In this document: piece after piece, positions 6,030-13,902 of the stretch | Numbering within the stretch: the stretch's first letter is position 1 | Layout of the letters: each line of letters starts with the position of its first letter | Virus record (IMG/VR): IMGVR_UViG_3300046557_000419 | Location: 1-64,000 of that record | Source of the DNA: a virus | Reading direction: 5' to 3' (one strand) | Length of the DNA: 64,000 bases | The notes under the pieces: generated by a model | What the model saw: only the letters and a program-made list of their open reading frames with translations | What the model was told of the DNA's origin: nothing | The model's database searches: none | Made by a program: the position numbers and the translations under genes

Positions 6030-6311
6030 ATGGGTGAATACGACTACGTCCGCCTTGAGCGGGCAAAGCCGAACGTCATCGTCGCCTACAGCCGCGACGT
6101 CGCGATCCAGTACCGCGAGGCGTTCAACCTCGACGCCAGCCAGTGGGCCTGTCTTGGATATGGCGAGCGTCTTCCAGGCAAGTGGTGGCAGCGCATCGTG
6201 ATGATGCGACCGCACTGGGCGCAGTCTGTGTCTGAAGCAATCGACTTCGAGATGCGTGTGGATGACTGGCGATGCGCCACGGTCACCGACAGCGTCTTCA
6301 AGCTCATCTGA
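6030..6311 (+). CDS. hypothetical protein (93 aa)
   Basis: Unrecognised soluble protein of mixed alpha/beta character, with WACLGYGERLPGKWWQR in the middle. It has the same composition and size as the 87-aa protein at 7812, which also carries a HEWQAVTYGQP-type segment, so the two may be distant relatives. The stop overlaps the next ATG. Confidence 0.6.
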   Translation: MGEYDYVRLERAKPNVIVAYSRDVAIQYREAFNLDASQWACLGYGERLPGKWWQRIVMMRPHWAQSVSEAIDFEMRVDDWRCATVTDSVFKLI

Positions 6312-6433
6312 TGCTGCGCCTGGCCTGCATCTACATCACGGTCGCACTCGCAGCTGCGACCATCTTCTTCGTCGTCGCCACCGCTTGGTGGGAACTGACC
6401 ACATCGCCTCACGGCCTGCCGCCGGGTTGGTAA
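6311..6433 (+). CDS. small membrane protein (40 aa)
   Basis: TGATG coupling with the previous gene. A hydrophobic helix covers residues 4-25 (LACIYITVALAAATIFFVVA), followed by a short Trp/Pro tail. The function is unknown. Confidence 0.55.
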   Translation: MLRLACIYITVALAAATIFFVVATAWWELTTSPHGLPPGW

Positions 6434-6443
6434 AGGACATCCA

Positions 6444-6629
6444 ATGCCGTTTCGCGCTCGCGTTCTTCTCTTTCAGTTCAGCTGCATGATGGTCGCGTTC
6501 TGCGCCTGGCTGACCCACGTCGTCACCTGCATCCAGTCAGGTCGCTTCCTGCTGCTCATCGCGGGTGCCATCGCCTTTCCGATCGGCGTGATCCACGGCT
6601 GGGGCATCTGGCTCGGCTTTTGGCCGTGA
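6444..6629 (+). CDS. two-helix membrane protein (61 aa)
   Basis: Two hydrophobic segments at about residues 8-28 and 36-57 are separated by a short loop with Cys. It has holin-like size and topology but no recognised family. GTGA overlap with the following gene. Confidence 0.55.
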   Translation: MPFRARVLLFQFSCMMVAFCAWLTHVVTCIQSGRFLLLIAGAIAFPIGVIHGWGIWLGFWP

Positions 6630-6766
6630 TTAGCTGGGACGCAATACTCATCGTTGCCGCCATCATCGCCGCGTCGGCGATCATCTCCAACACCATCGAG
6701 AACGTCGTGTGCGACTTCGCCGAAGACCTCTTCGAGCGATGGGACGCCATGGATGACGAGGACTGA
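6626..6766 (+). CDS. small membrane-anchored acidic protein (46 aa)
   Basis: GTG start overlapping the previous stop. Residues 5-20 are hydrophobic (DAILIVAAIIAASAII), and the tail is acidic (ERWDAMDDED). The function is unknown. Confidence 0.5.
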   Translation: MISWDAILIVAAIIAASAIISNTIENVVCDFAEDLFERWDAMDDED

Positions 6767-6880
6767 ATGCCGTTTCCCTTCTGCTTCCTGATGTTCAGCT
6801 ATGCCATCTGGCAGGCGTCCATCGAGCGGGCTTTCGATTTGAACCCGTTCGAGGTGCGCTATGAGGACAAGAACCTTTGA
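6767..6880 (+). CDS. small hypothetical protein (37 aa)
   Basis: ATG directly after the previous stop. The N-terminus is aromatic and hydrophobic (PFPFCFLMFSYAIW), and the rest is charged. It overlaps the next tiny gene in another frame. Confidence 0.45.
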   Translation: MPFPFCFLMFSYAIWQASIERAFDLNPFEVRYEDKNL

Positions 6881-6944
6881 TCTAGTCCTGGTGCCCGTGC
6901 TGTTCGTCATCTTCCTCGTTGCGATGGCGCACCTCTTTACCTGA
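6861..6944 (+). CDS. tiny membrane peptide (27 aa)
   Basis: ATG within the preceding gene. Basic residues MRTRT precede a hydrophobic helix (LVLVPVLFVIFLVAMAHLF). It belongs to the same class of single-helix peptides. Confidence 0.45.
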   Translation: MRTRTFDLVLVPVLFVIFLVAMAHLFT

Positions 6945-6979
6945 CGACCAGCCGGCTCCCAAAAAACCCGAGCACGAAA

Positions 6980-7462
6980 ATGAAGGCTCTCAAAGCACTG
7001 GCCCTTGCGGGCCTGGTGATGATCTCTGCTGTGTCGCCATCACACGCACTGGTCATCACAGACGATCCCGGCGGTGTCATCGTCAACTTCGTCAAGAAGT
7101 ATGCAGACATCCGAGACAGCGGAGAGAAGGTTGTTGTCGACGGCGAGTGCGACTCGTCCTGCACGCTCTTCCTCGGCCTCGTTCCGCCGAAGAATTATTG
7201 CATCACGCTGAATGCGAAGCTTGGCTTCCACACGGCGTCGCTCAAGGTGCCTCAGTCGGATGGCACCGCCAAATACACTCACGCCGCCGAGTTCTCGGAG
7301 CTGATGTGGAACATCTACCCCGGCAACATCCGCGCGCTCATCAAGCGCATCGGCTGGAACGGTGACGATCCCAACCTCGCGCACCCGCAGATCGTCTACG
7401 TCGGCCCTCGCCAGTTGCACAAGGCCGGCGTGCGTTACTGCGAACCGGGAGACTTATCGTGA
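6980..7462 (+). CDS. secreted Clp/crotonase-like protein (COG3904-like)
   Basis: A signal peptide (MKALKALALAGLVMISAVSPSHA) is followed by a core seen in alphaproteobacterial periplasmic ClpP/crotonase-fold proteins. That core includes a GGVIVNFVKKYADIR helix and then VDGECDSSCTLFLGLVP, with a Ser-Cys nucleophile-elbow-like turn. It continues with YCITLNAKLGFH and a late segment with YPGNIRALIKRIGW. The length, 160 aa, is near the family norm. It would act in the periplasm, perhaps as a hydrolase or a peptide-binding relative. The catalytic role is inferred from the family pattern only. Confidence 0.65.
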   Translation: MKALKALALAGLVMISAVSPSHALVITDDPGGVIVNFVKKYADIRDSGEKVVVDGECDSSCTLFLGLVPPKNYCITLNAKLGFHTASLKVPQSDGTAKYTHAAEFSELMWNIYPGNIRALIKRIGWNGDDPNLAHPQIVYVGPRQLHKAGVRYCEPGDLS

Positions 7463-7809
7463 GCCGGAAGCTGCGTGATCGAACCAAGCTTCCGAAGATC
7501 ATCAAGATCGGGGTCCACGAGTACGAACTGATCCACCTTGATCCAGTCGTGGCGGAAGAGAAGGAGGTCTTCGGCCTCTGCAACCGCATGACGCTGAAAA
7601 TCTCAGTCCGGTCAGATCTGCCGGACTCTTCGTTCGCCGAGACCCTTGAACACGAGATCAACCATGGCTGCTGGCATGCAGCTTCTCTCGGTGACGAAGA
7701 GACGGAAGAAGAAGTCGTCCTCCGTCTGACGCCCATCATGATCATGGCGCGCCGCGACAACCCGGAAATCTACGCCTGGATCGACCGGGCTATCGCCCAG
7801 AAAGACTGA
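7459..7809 (+). CDS. HExxH-type putative metalloprotease (116 aa)
   Basis: The GTG start overlaps the previous stop. Residues about 62-90 contain LEHEINHGCWHAA followed by EETEEEVVLRL. This matches a zinc-metallopeptidase helix (HEINH) with a downstream Glu helix, as in small SprT/ImmA-like phage proteins. The N-terminal part forms beta strands (IIKIGVHEYELIHLD). Protease activity is inferred from the motif. The substrate is unknown. Confidence 0.65.
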   Translation: MSRKLRDRTKLPKIIKIGVHEYELIHLDPVVAEEKEVFGLCNRMTLKISVRSDLPDSSFAETLEHEINHGCWHAASLGDEETEEEVVLRLTPIMIMARRDNPEIYAWIDRAIAQKD

Positions 7810-7811
7810 CC

Positions 7812-8075
7812 ATGCTCAACGCAATGGTTGCCGCCACCAAGCGGCAAGCAGAGGCGATGATTGCCCTGCTCAAACTCAACCCGCACGAATGGCAGGCCGT
7901 CACGTACGGCCAGCCGATCAAGCAACTCTTCGGCCACGCCAAACTCATCCGCCCAAGCGAGGGCGTCGAGAAGTCGCACTGCGACTGGGTGTTGGGGAGT
8001 CTCGTCCCAAACCTGTGCCTGACGGTGACCACGGTGCCCCCGCACTGGAAGATCCCGCAAGAGCACGTCGACTAA
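7812..8075 (+). CDS. hypothetical protein (87 aa)
   Basis: Unrecognised. It has a helical N-terminus, then HEWQAVTYGQPIKQLFG and a beta-rich end. It is the last gene before the adhesion cluster. An A-rich stretch (8078-8090) separates it from the next GTG start. Confidence 0.6.
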   Translation: MLNAMVAATKRQAEAMIALLKLNPHEWQAVTYGQPIKQLFGHAKLIRPSEGVEKSHCDWVLGSLVPNLCLTVTTVPPHWKIPQEHVD

Positions 8076-8097
8076 TCAAAAAAAAGAAAGAACAGAC

Positions 8098-9390
8098 GTG
8101 ACCAGCAAAGCTCGCGACCTCGTCAAGCGGCTCGGCCGCCTTGGCGTTCCTACCAACTTGCGCCGTCATCCGAACACTGTCGTTGCCCTCGGCGATAGCC
8201 GCGCCGCCCAGATCCATGCGGATGGCATCTTCAAGAACAAGTCCGGCTACAACCACTTCAGTGTGGGCAACGCGCTGGCCGGCAACCGCGCCATTCTTCT
8301 GAAGAATTTCGGCGTCAGCGGCGATCGCTCCGACCAGATCCTCACCCGGCTCAAGCCGGCGATCGATACGGGCGCCTACGTCCTCTACATCATCGCTGGC
8401 GTCAACGACATCGCCCAGAACTATCCGACCGCGACCACGTCCGGTGTCACCGCCTTCGCGAACATCAAGACGATGATCGACGCTGCCGTCTCGAACGGCA
8501 TGTTGCCGCTCGTCGTCCTGGATCCCGGCGCCAACAACATGACGCCGGCCCAGATCGCCCAGCTCTACATCTTGCAGGAGTTGCTGCGAGAGTACGCTGA
8601 GATCTGCCCGCACATGGTCCTCTTCGACCTGCCGTCTGCGATCTACAACATGGCCGCCACGTCGACGACTGCGCTGGCCCTGATTGGCACGATCGACGGC
8701 GTCCATGAGGGCAGCCTTGGCGGCTATCTCGGCGGGAAGTTGTTCGCCCAGATCTTGATGGCGATCATGCCCCCGCGACCGCACGGCTTCCGCAGTGCTG
8801 TCGAGAACCCGACCACCTCGCTCATCAACCTGACCGCCAATCCGATGTTCACGGGCGGAGAGACCGGCACGGTCGGCACTGGGTTCACCGGCAAGATCGC
8901 GACAAGCTTCGTCGGCGCTCGATCTGGCGCGGCGACTGCTGTCGGATCTGTGGCGCTGTCCAATGACGGCTCCGGTCTCTGGGAGCAAGTGCTGCAGTGT
9001 ACGTTCGCGGCGGCCGGCGACGAGGTCAACCTCCACCAGGATATCCCGACCACTCTTTGGAACGCGGGCGATGTCCTTCAGTCTCACGCGGAAGTCGTCG
9101 TCGACGCCGGCAGTGTGAACCTCTGTGGTGCCTACCTCTACCTGCAGGCCAACGGCACGATTGGTGGTTCGAGCGTCGCTACCACCGCGATGGACGGTTA
9201 CGTCAACGGCACGCAGCATGGTGTCACGACCACCGAGGGCTTCAAGCTCAACTACTCGACCGAGAAGCTCTTGGTTCCGAACTACGACGTGAAGAGCTGG
9301 GTCACCGCCCATGTCAAGGTCGTCGGCGCTGGCATTGGGTCGGCAACCGTCCGTGTTCGACGCTTCGGTGTCCGCAAGCGGTTCGCCTAA
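8098..9390 (+). CDS. SGNH/GDSL-type esterase tail protein
   Basis: The N-terminal 230 residues show the SGNH hydrolase blocks. These are GDSRAAQ near residue 32 (nucleophile Ser), a Gly in FGVSGDRS, GVNDIAQ (block III Asn), and DGVHEG near residue 201 (Asp/His pair). The C-terminal about 200 residues form a beta-rich domain resembling a carbohydrate-binding or tail-fibre attachment module. Such proteins deacetylate capsule or LPS sugars at the cell surface. It is followed immediately by the tail-spike genes. GTG start at 8098. Confidence 0.8.
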   Translation: MTSKARDLVKRLGRLGVPTNLRRHPNTVVALGDSRAAQIHADGIFKNKSGYNHFSVGNALAGNRAILLKNFGVSGDRSDQILTRLKPAIDTGAYVLYIIAGVNDIAQNYPTATTSGVTAFANIKTMIDAAVSNGMLPLVVLDPGANNMTPAQIAQLYILQELLREYAEICPHMVLFDLPSAIYNMAATSTTALALIGTIDGVHEGSLGGYLGGKLFAQILMAIMPPRPHGFRSAVENPTTSLINLTANPMFTGGETGTVGTGFTGKIATSFVGARSGAATAVGSVALSNDGSGLWEQVLQCTFAAAGDEVNLHQDIPTTLWNAGDVLQSHAEVVVDAGSVNLCGAYLYLQANGTIGGSSVATTAMDGYVNGTQHGVTTTEGFKLNYSTEKLLVPNYDVKSWVTAHVKVVGAGIGSATVRVRRFGVRKRFA

Positions 9391-9393
9391 GCC

Positions 9394-9591
9394 ATGGCGA
9401 AGAAGTGGACCCGTCGCATGTGGACCGCGATGCGGATCCACGAACATAACCAAAAGCGCCGTGCGGCCATCGCGCCAACGCCACCGGTTGGGCACTTCTC
9501 ACTGTACGTGAGCCCCAGCGAGGGGACGAAAGTAATCCTGCGCGGAAAGGCCACTGACGGCACCTACTTCACCCTGGTCGGGCACCAATGA
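9394..9591 (+). CDS. small tail-associated hypothetical protein (65 aa)
   Basis: A basic N-terminus (MAKKWTRRMW) is followed by a C-terminal motif KVILRGKATDGTYFTLVG. The motif recurs in the next gene as TIFRGKTSDNTYTKISG. The shared beta-hairpin-like unit suggests the two are related accessories of the tail spike. The function is unknown. Confidence 0.55.
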   Translation: MAKKWTRRMWTAMRIHEHNQKRRAAIAPTPPVGHFSLYVSPSEGTKVILRGKATDGTYFTLVGHQ

Positions 9592-9863
9592 GCTCTCGAT
9601 CTCGGGTGAAGCTGTCGACGCAGCTCGATCCGACGCACGCGACATATCGCAAGAAGTCGCTTGACGTCGCCTTTCGCAGTCCGGGCAGGCCGATGCAGCT
9701 GCAATTCTACCAGCTGAAATACCCATTCCCCATCCCCGACCAGAACCCAGTCGCCCCAGTCGGGCGCGTGTTCCTGGTCGGGAGGAATGCGGACGGCTCC
9801 GCAACAATCTTCAGAGGCAAGACCTCTGACAACACCTACACGAAGATTTCAGGAAAAAAATGA
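9588..9863 (+). CDS. small tail-associated hypothetical protein (91 aa)
   Basis: It overlaps both neighbours by four bases. The C-terminal RGKTSDNTYTKIS unit is a second copy of the motif in 9394-9591. The N-terminal part is basic, and the central YQLKYPFPIPDQNP is Pro-rich. It is probably a virion or tail-spike accessory, by context only. Confidence 0.55.
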   Translation: MSSRSRVKLSTQLDPTHATYRKKSLDVAFRSPGRPMQLQFYQLKYPFPIPDQNPVAPVGRVFLVGRNADGSATIFRGKTSDNTYTKISGKK

Positions 9864-12800
9864 CAGGTGAAATCGAACTTCTTCCGACGCGCTTGCTCGA
9901 CTATGTGATCGGGCATGATGCGGCCGGGCTCGCCGGTCGTCAGTGGCGCACCGACTTTCAGACCCTCTACAACGCAAAGCGATACGGCGCCATCGGCGAC
10001 GGCGCAGCACACCCGCTCAGCGAACGATATGCGACGCTTGCTATCGCGCAGGCAGATTATCCGAAGGCCACGGCGCTCACTGAGTCGATCGATTGGCACG
10101 CCCATCAGAAGGCTATCGACGCCGCCACCTCAGATGGAGGCGGTATCGTCCATACGCCTCGCGGCAAATTCATAATGTCGCCCTGTCCGGGGCCTCTGAA
10201 GTTCCCGCTGTCGCGCGATGAAGCCCTCACTCCGAACGGGCCGAACAATGCCCAGGTCAACTGGATGGGTGACGGCGACCTTATCTCCGTCCTCCAGTGG
10301 ACCGAAGATATGGGTGCGACACCGAACTCTGCCTATGCCGTCATGTGCGGTCAGCAGGCTGGTGACGCCATCAATCTGCAAGCTGACAGCCGCTACGGCA
10401 CCACCAACGCGAACGTCAGCTCTGGCTGGTTCAGCAATCTCTCGCTGGTCGGCCCGGCTTACACGAACCTCGGCGGTGTTCATCGCGTAGGTCAGACTGG
10501 CTGCAACATGAGCGCCATCTGCTGGGCGTCTCATCGCATGCTGCTCGACGTGAAGATCTCGTGGTTCTATGCCGGCCTCGACATCGTTGGCGATCACACG
10601 ACTCTGAAGCACGTTCAGCTTAATCGCAACTACTACGGCATGTATATCAACCACAATTCGCCGTACCTCTACGGCGACTTGACCATCGACGACAAGTTTG
10701 CGAACGGCAACAACCGGTTCGCCTGTGTCGGCTTCGCCTATGGCGGCGCGATGGGAACTTGGCACATCCGTGGACGACCCTTCTTCGGTACCTCGCCATT
10801 CGTCTTCTTCAAGGAGGCGACGCCGTCAAACTGGTCTTCCGGCACCATGCCGCCGCCCCAGCCGGGCTTCCTGTCCGGCTGTCAGGTGGACAGCCTGTTC
10901 ACGGAAGGCGTGGGCAACGCCGTCATCTGGGACGACAACATCCGCGCCTACGGGTCGACGAATACCTCGACGATCGACAGGTGCAGCTTCAAGCATTTGA
11001 CCCTCCCGGGTTGGAATGACCAGCTGCGTCTGCCGGCCTACGACCGCTGCTTCATGCTGGTCTGCAATCTCAACGGCGTGACGTTCGAGAACATCACGAA
11101 GTGGGAGGCGACGGGCTGCACCCGACCGCTGTTCGACGTCGTTGGAACGATGTACGGCGAGAGCAAGATCACGGGCAACATCGAAGCGCTGATCACCAGC
11201 GCGGCGAACGCCGGCCAAGCGCTGCTCTATGCGACGGTTGCGAACGGCGGCTCCGGTCATGCTGTTGGCGACGTGTTGCCGATCTCTGGCGGAACGCCAT
11301 ACGCGGCTGCCACAGTGGCGACCGTTAAGGTGACTGCCGTCAGTGCCGGCGTCATCACCGGCATCGCGGTGCTTAGCAACGGCCTCTATTCGGCTTCGCC
11401 GTCTGCAACGTCTGGACAGGGTGTCAGCTCCGGCACAGGCACGGGCGCGACCTTCAACCTGACGATGGCGCCGCAGCAGATCTTCCGCGCGTCGAGCGAC
11501 TCGAACCTCAAGCGCATGGCGGTTGAGCATATCGGTGGCGACGGCTCAGTTGGCTGCTGGAAGGGACGTTTCTACAGCGTCTACAACGGCAACCCCGTTG
11601 TGTCTGGCCACGCCCTGTGCGAGGTGTTCAACGGCGCCAAGCCGGGTCGCGAAAGCGACAACAGTCCGTTCCTGGGCTTCTGCCGCATCACCGCGACCAG
11701 CCCGACCAGTGCGATCAACGTTTCGACGATCGCCGCGGATGAGGGAGAGGATCTGCCGTACTTCCCGGCCGGCCCGACGACCCTTCAGACGCTGCACAAG
11801 CTGTCAGAGGTCGGTGGCTGCATCACCAACGCCCAGAACATGGGTGACGGTCGTGTCGTCGCTTACCGAACCAGCTCGCTCATGTCCACCCACAAGGGGT
11901 ATCGTGGCAGCACGTCTCCCAACGGGCGGACCCGCTTCGCCGAAGCTACTGGCGGACCGGCCTATACGTTGGTCTCCAACGACCGCGGTAAGATCAAGCG
12001 TCTGAACAGCGCGTCAGTGCAGGTCGCAGGTGGCGGCTTGGGCTCTGGTGGAACCGGTCATTCGGCCGGAGACATTCTGACTGTTGTCGGAGGCACGCTT
12101 GCTTCTGGCGGTACCGCCGCGACCCTTATCGTCAAGACGGTATCTGCTGGAGTCGTGACCGAGACGGCTGTCCTCAGCCCCGGAAACTACACCGCGTTGC
12201 CGGCCAACCCGGCTGCAACGACCAGCTCCGGCGCAGGAACTGGCGCAACTATCTTCCTGGTGTCGGAGTCTGCTCCGATCGTCGTCACGCTGCCGTCAAC
12301 CTTTCTGGTCGGGTTCGAAACCGAGCTGTGGCAGGGCTACCTCGGCTCGGTGAGCTGGGTCGGCGCGGCCGGAGCGACCGTTACGGCTGCGGCTGGCGTC
12401 ACCTCGACCGATGGTCCGAACACGTCAGTGATTGCGACCGTGGTGAACTACGGCGTCGCGGGTATCACGATCGTCAACGGCGGCTCAGGCCACGCTGTCA
12501 ACGATATCGTGACGATCGGCGGCGGCACGACCGCGCTTAACGGCGTGGCTGCACAGGGCAAGGTCACGAGCGTCAGTGGCGGCGTCATCACGGGTATCGT
12601 TCCGTTCACGATGGGCAACTACTGGACCGGTCCGACCGGAACCGTTGCGCAGTCCGCAACGACCGGCTCTGGCACGGGCTTCACCTGCACGGTGACGCTG
12701 GGCAACGAGTGGTTCATCCGCCCGTCAGCTCCGCGTCGGCGGACGGTGAACAACCAGACCGCGCCCTACACGCTGCAGCTGGCTGACGATGCCAACACGG

Positions 12801-13042
12801 TCAATGTGAACGTGGCAGCAGCGGCCAAGGTCTACGTTCGTCCGGATGCTCCGGTCGGGTTCAAGGTCACGATCATCCAGGGCGGCGCAGGTCAGATTAC
12901 GCCTGCACTGGTCAACGGCGGATCGATCGTCAGCTACACGGGTCTGACGAAGACTGCCGGCCAGTACGCCAAGATCGAACTGGAAGTCTTGAGCAATCCC
13001 GGCTCCGCGCCGGTTGTCCAGATTTCCGGGCAGCTCGCCTAA
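9860..13042 (+). CDS. beta-helix tail spike protein (1060 aa)
   Basis: Residues about 25-110 match the start of pectate-lyase-like phage spikes: YGAIGDGAAHPLS, then HQKAIDAATSDGGGIVHTPRG. A long beta-helix region follows. Three repeats of about 75 residues then occur (nt 11240-11470, 12026-12275, 12469-12700). They carry G-G-S/T-G-H-A/S, VITGIAVLS-type and GTGTGAT segments. The last about 90 residues resemble a common fibre tip domain. The likely role is receptor binding with polysaccharide depolymerase activity. Catalytic residues cannot be assigned from sequence alone. Confidence 0.8.
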   Translation: MTGEIELLPTRLLDYVIGHDAAGLAGRQWRTDFQTLYNAKRYGAIGDGAAHPLSERYATLAIAQADYPKATALTESIDWHAHQKAIDAATSDGGGIVHTPRGKFIMSPCPGPLKFPLSRDEALTPNGPNNAQVNWMGDGDLISVLQWTEDMGATPNSAYAVMCGQQAGDAINLQADSRYGTTNANVSSGWFSNLSLVGPAYTNLGGVHRVGQTGCNMSAICWASHRMLLDVKISWFYAGLDIVGDHTTLKHVQLNRNYYGMYINHNSPYLYGDLTIDDKFANGNNRFACVGFAYGGAMGTWHIRGRPFFGTSPFVFFKEATPSNWSSGTMPPPQPGFLSGCQVDSLFTEGVGNAVIWDDNIRAYGSTNTSTIDRCSFKHLTLPGWNDQLRLPAYDRCFMLVCNLNGVTFENITKWEATGCTRPLFDVVGTMYGESKITGNIEALITSAANAGQALLYATVANGGSGHAVGDVLPISGGTPYAAATVATVKVTAVSAGVITGIAVLSNGLYSASPSATSGQGVSSGTGTGATFNLTMAPQQIFRASSDSNLKRMAVEHIGGDGSVGCWKGRFYSVYNGNPVVSGHALCEVFNGAKPGRESDNSPFLGFCRITATSPTSAINVSTIAADEGEDLPYFPAGPTTLQTLHKLSEVGGCITNAQNMGDGRVVAYRTSSLMSTHKGYRGSTSPNGRTRFAEATGGPAYTLVSNDRGKIKRLNSASVQVAGGGLGSGGTGHSAGDILTVVGGTLASGGTAATLIVKTVSAGVVTETAVLSPGNYTALPANPAATTSSGAGTGATIFLVSESAPIVVTLPSTFLVGFETELWQGYLGSVSWVGAAGATVTAAAGVTSTDGPNTSVIATVVNYGVAGITIVNGGSGHAVNDIVTIGGGTTALNGVAAQGKVTSVSGGVITGIVPFTMGNYWTGPTGTVAQSATTGSGTGFTCTVTLGNEWFIRPSAPRRRTVNNQTAPYTLQLADDANTVNVNVAAAAKVYVRPDAPVGFKVTIIQGGAGQITPALVNGGSIVSYTGLTKTAGQYAKIELEVLSNPGSAPVVQISGQLA

Positions 13043-13047
13043 CGGCA

Positions 13048-13155
13048 ATGGCCAAGAAGCAGAAGCACGTCAAGCAGGTGTCTAAGAGCACCAAGCTGAC
13101 CGAGCTGCGGCTTGAGCGCAAGCGGCGACGCAAGCGCAAAGCCGCGGCCGGCTAA
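13048..13155 (+). CDS. small highly basic protein (35 aa)
   Basis: ATG 5 bp after the tail-spike stop. Nearly half the residues are Lys or Arg (LERKRRRKRKAAAG). It could bind nucleic acid or be a translated tail of the operon. There is no known family. Confidence 0.4.
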   Translation: MAKKQKHVKQVSKSTKLTELRLERKRRRKRKAAAG

Positions 13156-13223
13156 CCACACCATCCCGGAGCACAGAACAGGGAGCAGGGTAATGAAGCC
13201 CTGACCGTCTGCTAGGCCCGGCT

Positions 13224-13260
13224 GCCAGCGGGGAGTTTCCCTCCTTTCCTTCCCGCTGGC
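13224..13260 (+). terminator. strong hairpin after tail spike genes
   Basis: GCCAGCGGG (13224-13232) pairs perfectly with CCCGCTGGC (13252-13260), with a 19-nt pyrimidine-rich loop. No T-run follows, so it may be an RNA-processing or rho-related element rather than an intrinsic terminator. Confidence 0.5.
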
Positions 13261-13335
13261 GCCCGACGACAAATCAGCAAGCTGCAAAACGTCGGGCACC
13301 ATTTCCTTTTCACATACACGAAAGGCCCAGGGCCA

Positions 13336-13902
13336 ATGAAACTCCAATACCTCATCACTCCTGTTGCAGGTCCATCCATTGCCAATCGCTGGATCTTCTC
13401 GATCCTGAAGGACGCCGAGGGGAAGCGCCGCATCAGCTTGCTGCCAGAAGTGGCGCAGGATTACGTCGATCGTGGCTGGCTTGTTCTCGATGACGCTTCT
13501 CCGCCCGTTGTCATCCCCCCGGCAGAGCAGGCTCCGGAATACGACTTCAAGGGATCGACCGTCCGGAACGCGCGACCGCCGATCAATCGCTACTCCGCAA
13601 ACCACACCTTGGCGAGTCCGACTGTCGGATCGGACAAGGGCGCCATACTCATCTTCAACAGCGCCTCGGCTGTTGTCGCCACTCTCCCGAAGGATTGGAA
13701 AGAGGGCGACGGGTGCGTCATCCGCCGCGCCGGGGCCGGCGATGTTTCCTTCGCGCTTGAGAGCGGAGCCACCAAGGTTCTTCCAGCGTCCCGGAGCGCA
13801 CACACCAAGGTCGCCGAGCAGCATGGCGAGGTGATGGTTCGCGTCCTCGGCAACGCGGACGGCGCCTCTGCAGTTTGGTCCATCGAAGGGGCGACGGCAT
13901 GA
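13336..13902 (+). CDS. tail fibre-like protein with tip domain (188 aa)
   Basis: The N-terminal 50 residues look like a small virion-attachment or capsid-decoration domain. The C-terminal about 100 residues (from ANHTLASPTVG to VWSIEG) follow the pattern of the fibre tip domain seen at the end of the tail spike. That pattern is a leading LAS/ADDA strand, a VATLPKDW-type segment, GAGDVSF and a final strand. It is probably a minor receptor-binding component. AGGG precedes the ATG. Confidence 0.6.
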   Translation: MKLQYLITPVAGPSIANRWIFSILKDAEGKRRISLLPEVAQDYVDRGWLVLDDASPPVVIPPAEQAPEYDFKGSTVRNARPPINRYSANHTLASPTVGSDKGAILIFNSASAVVATLPKDWKEGDGCVIRRAGAGDVSFALESGATKVLPASRSAHTKVAEQHGEVMVRVLGNADGASAVWSIEGATA

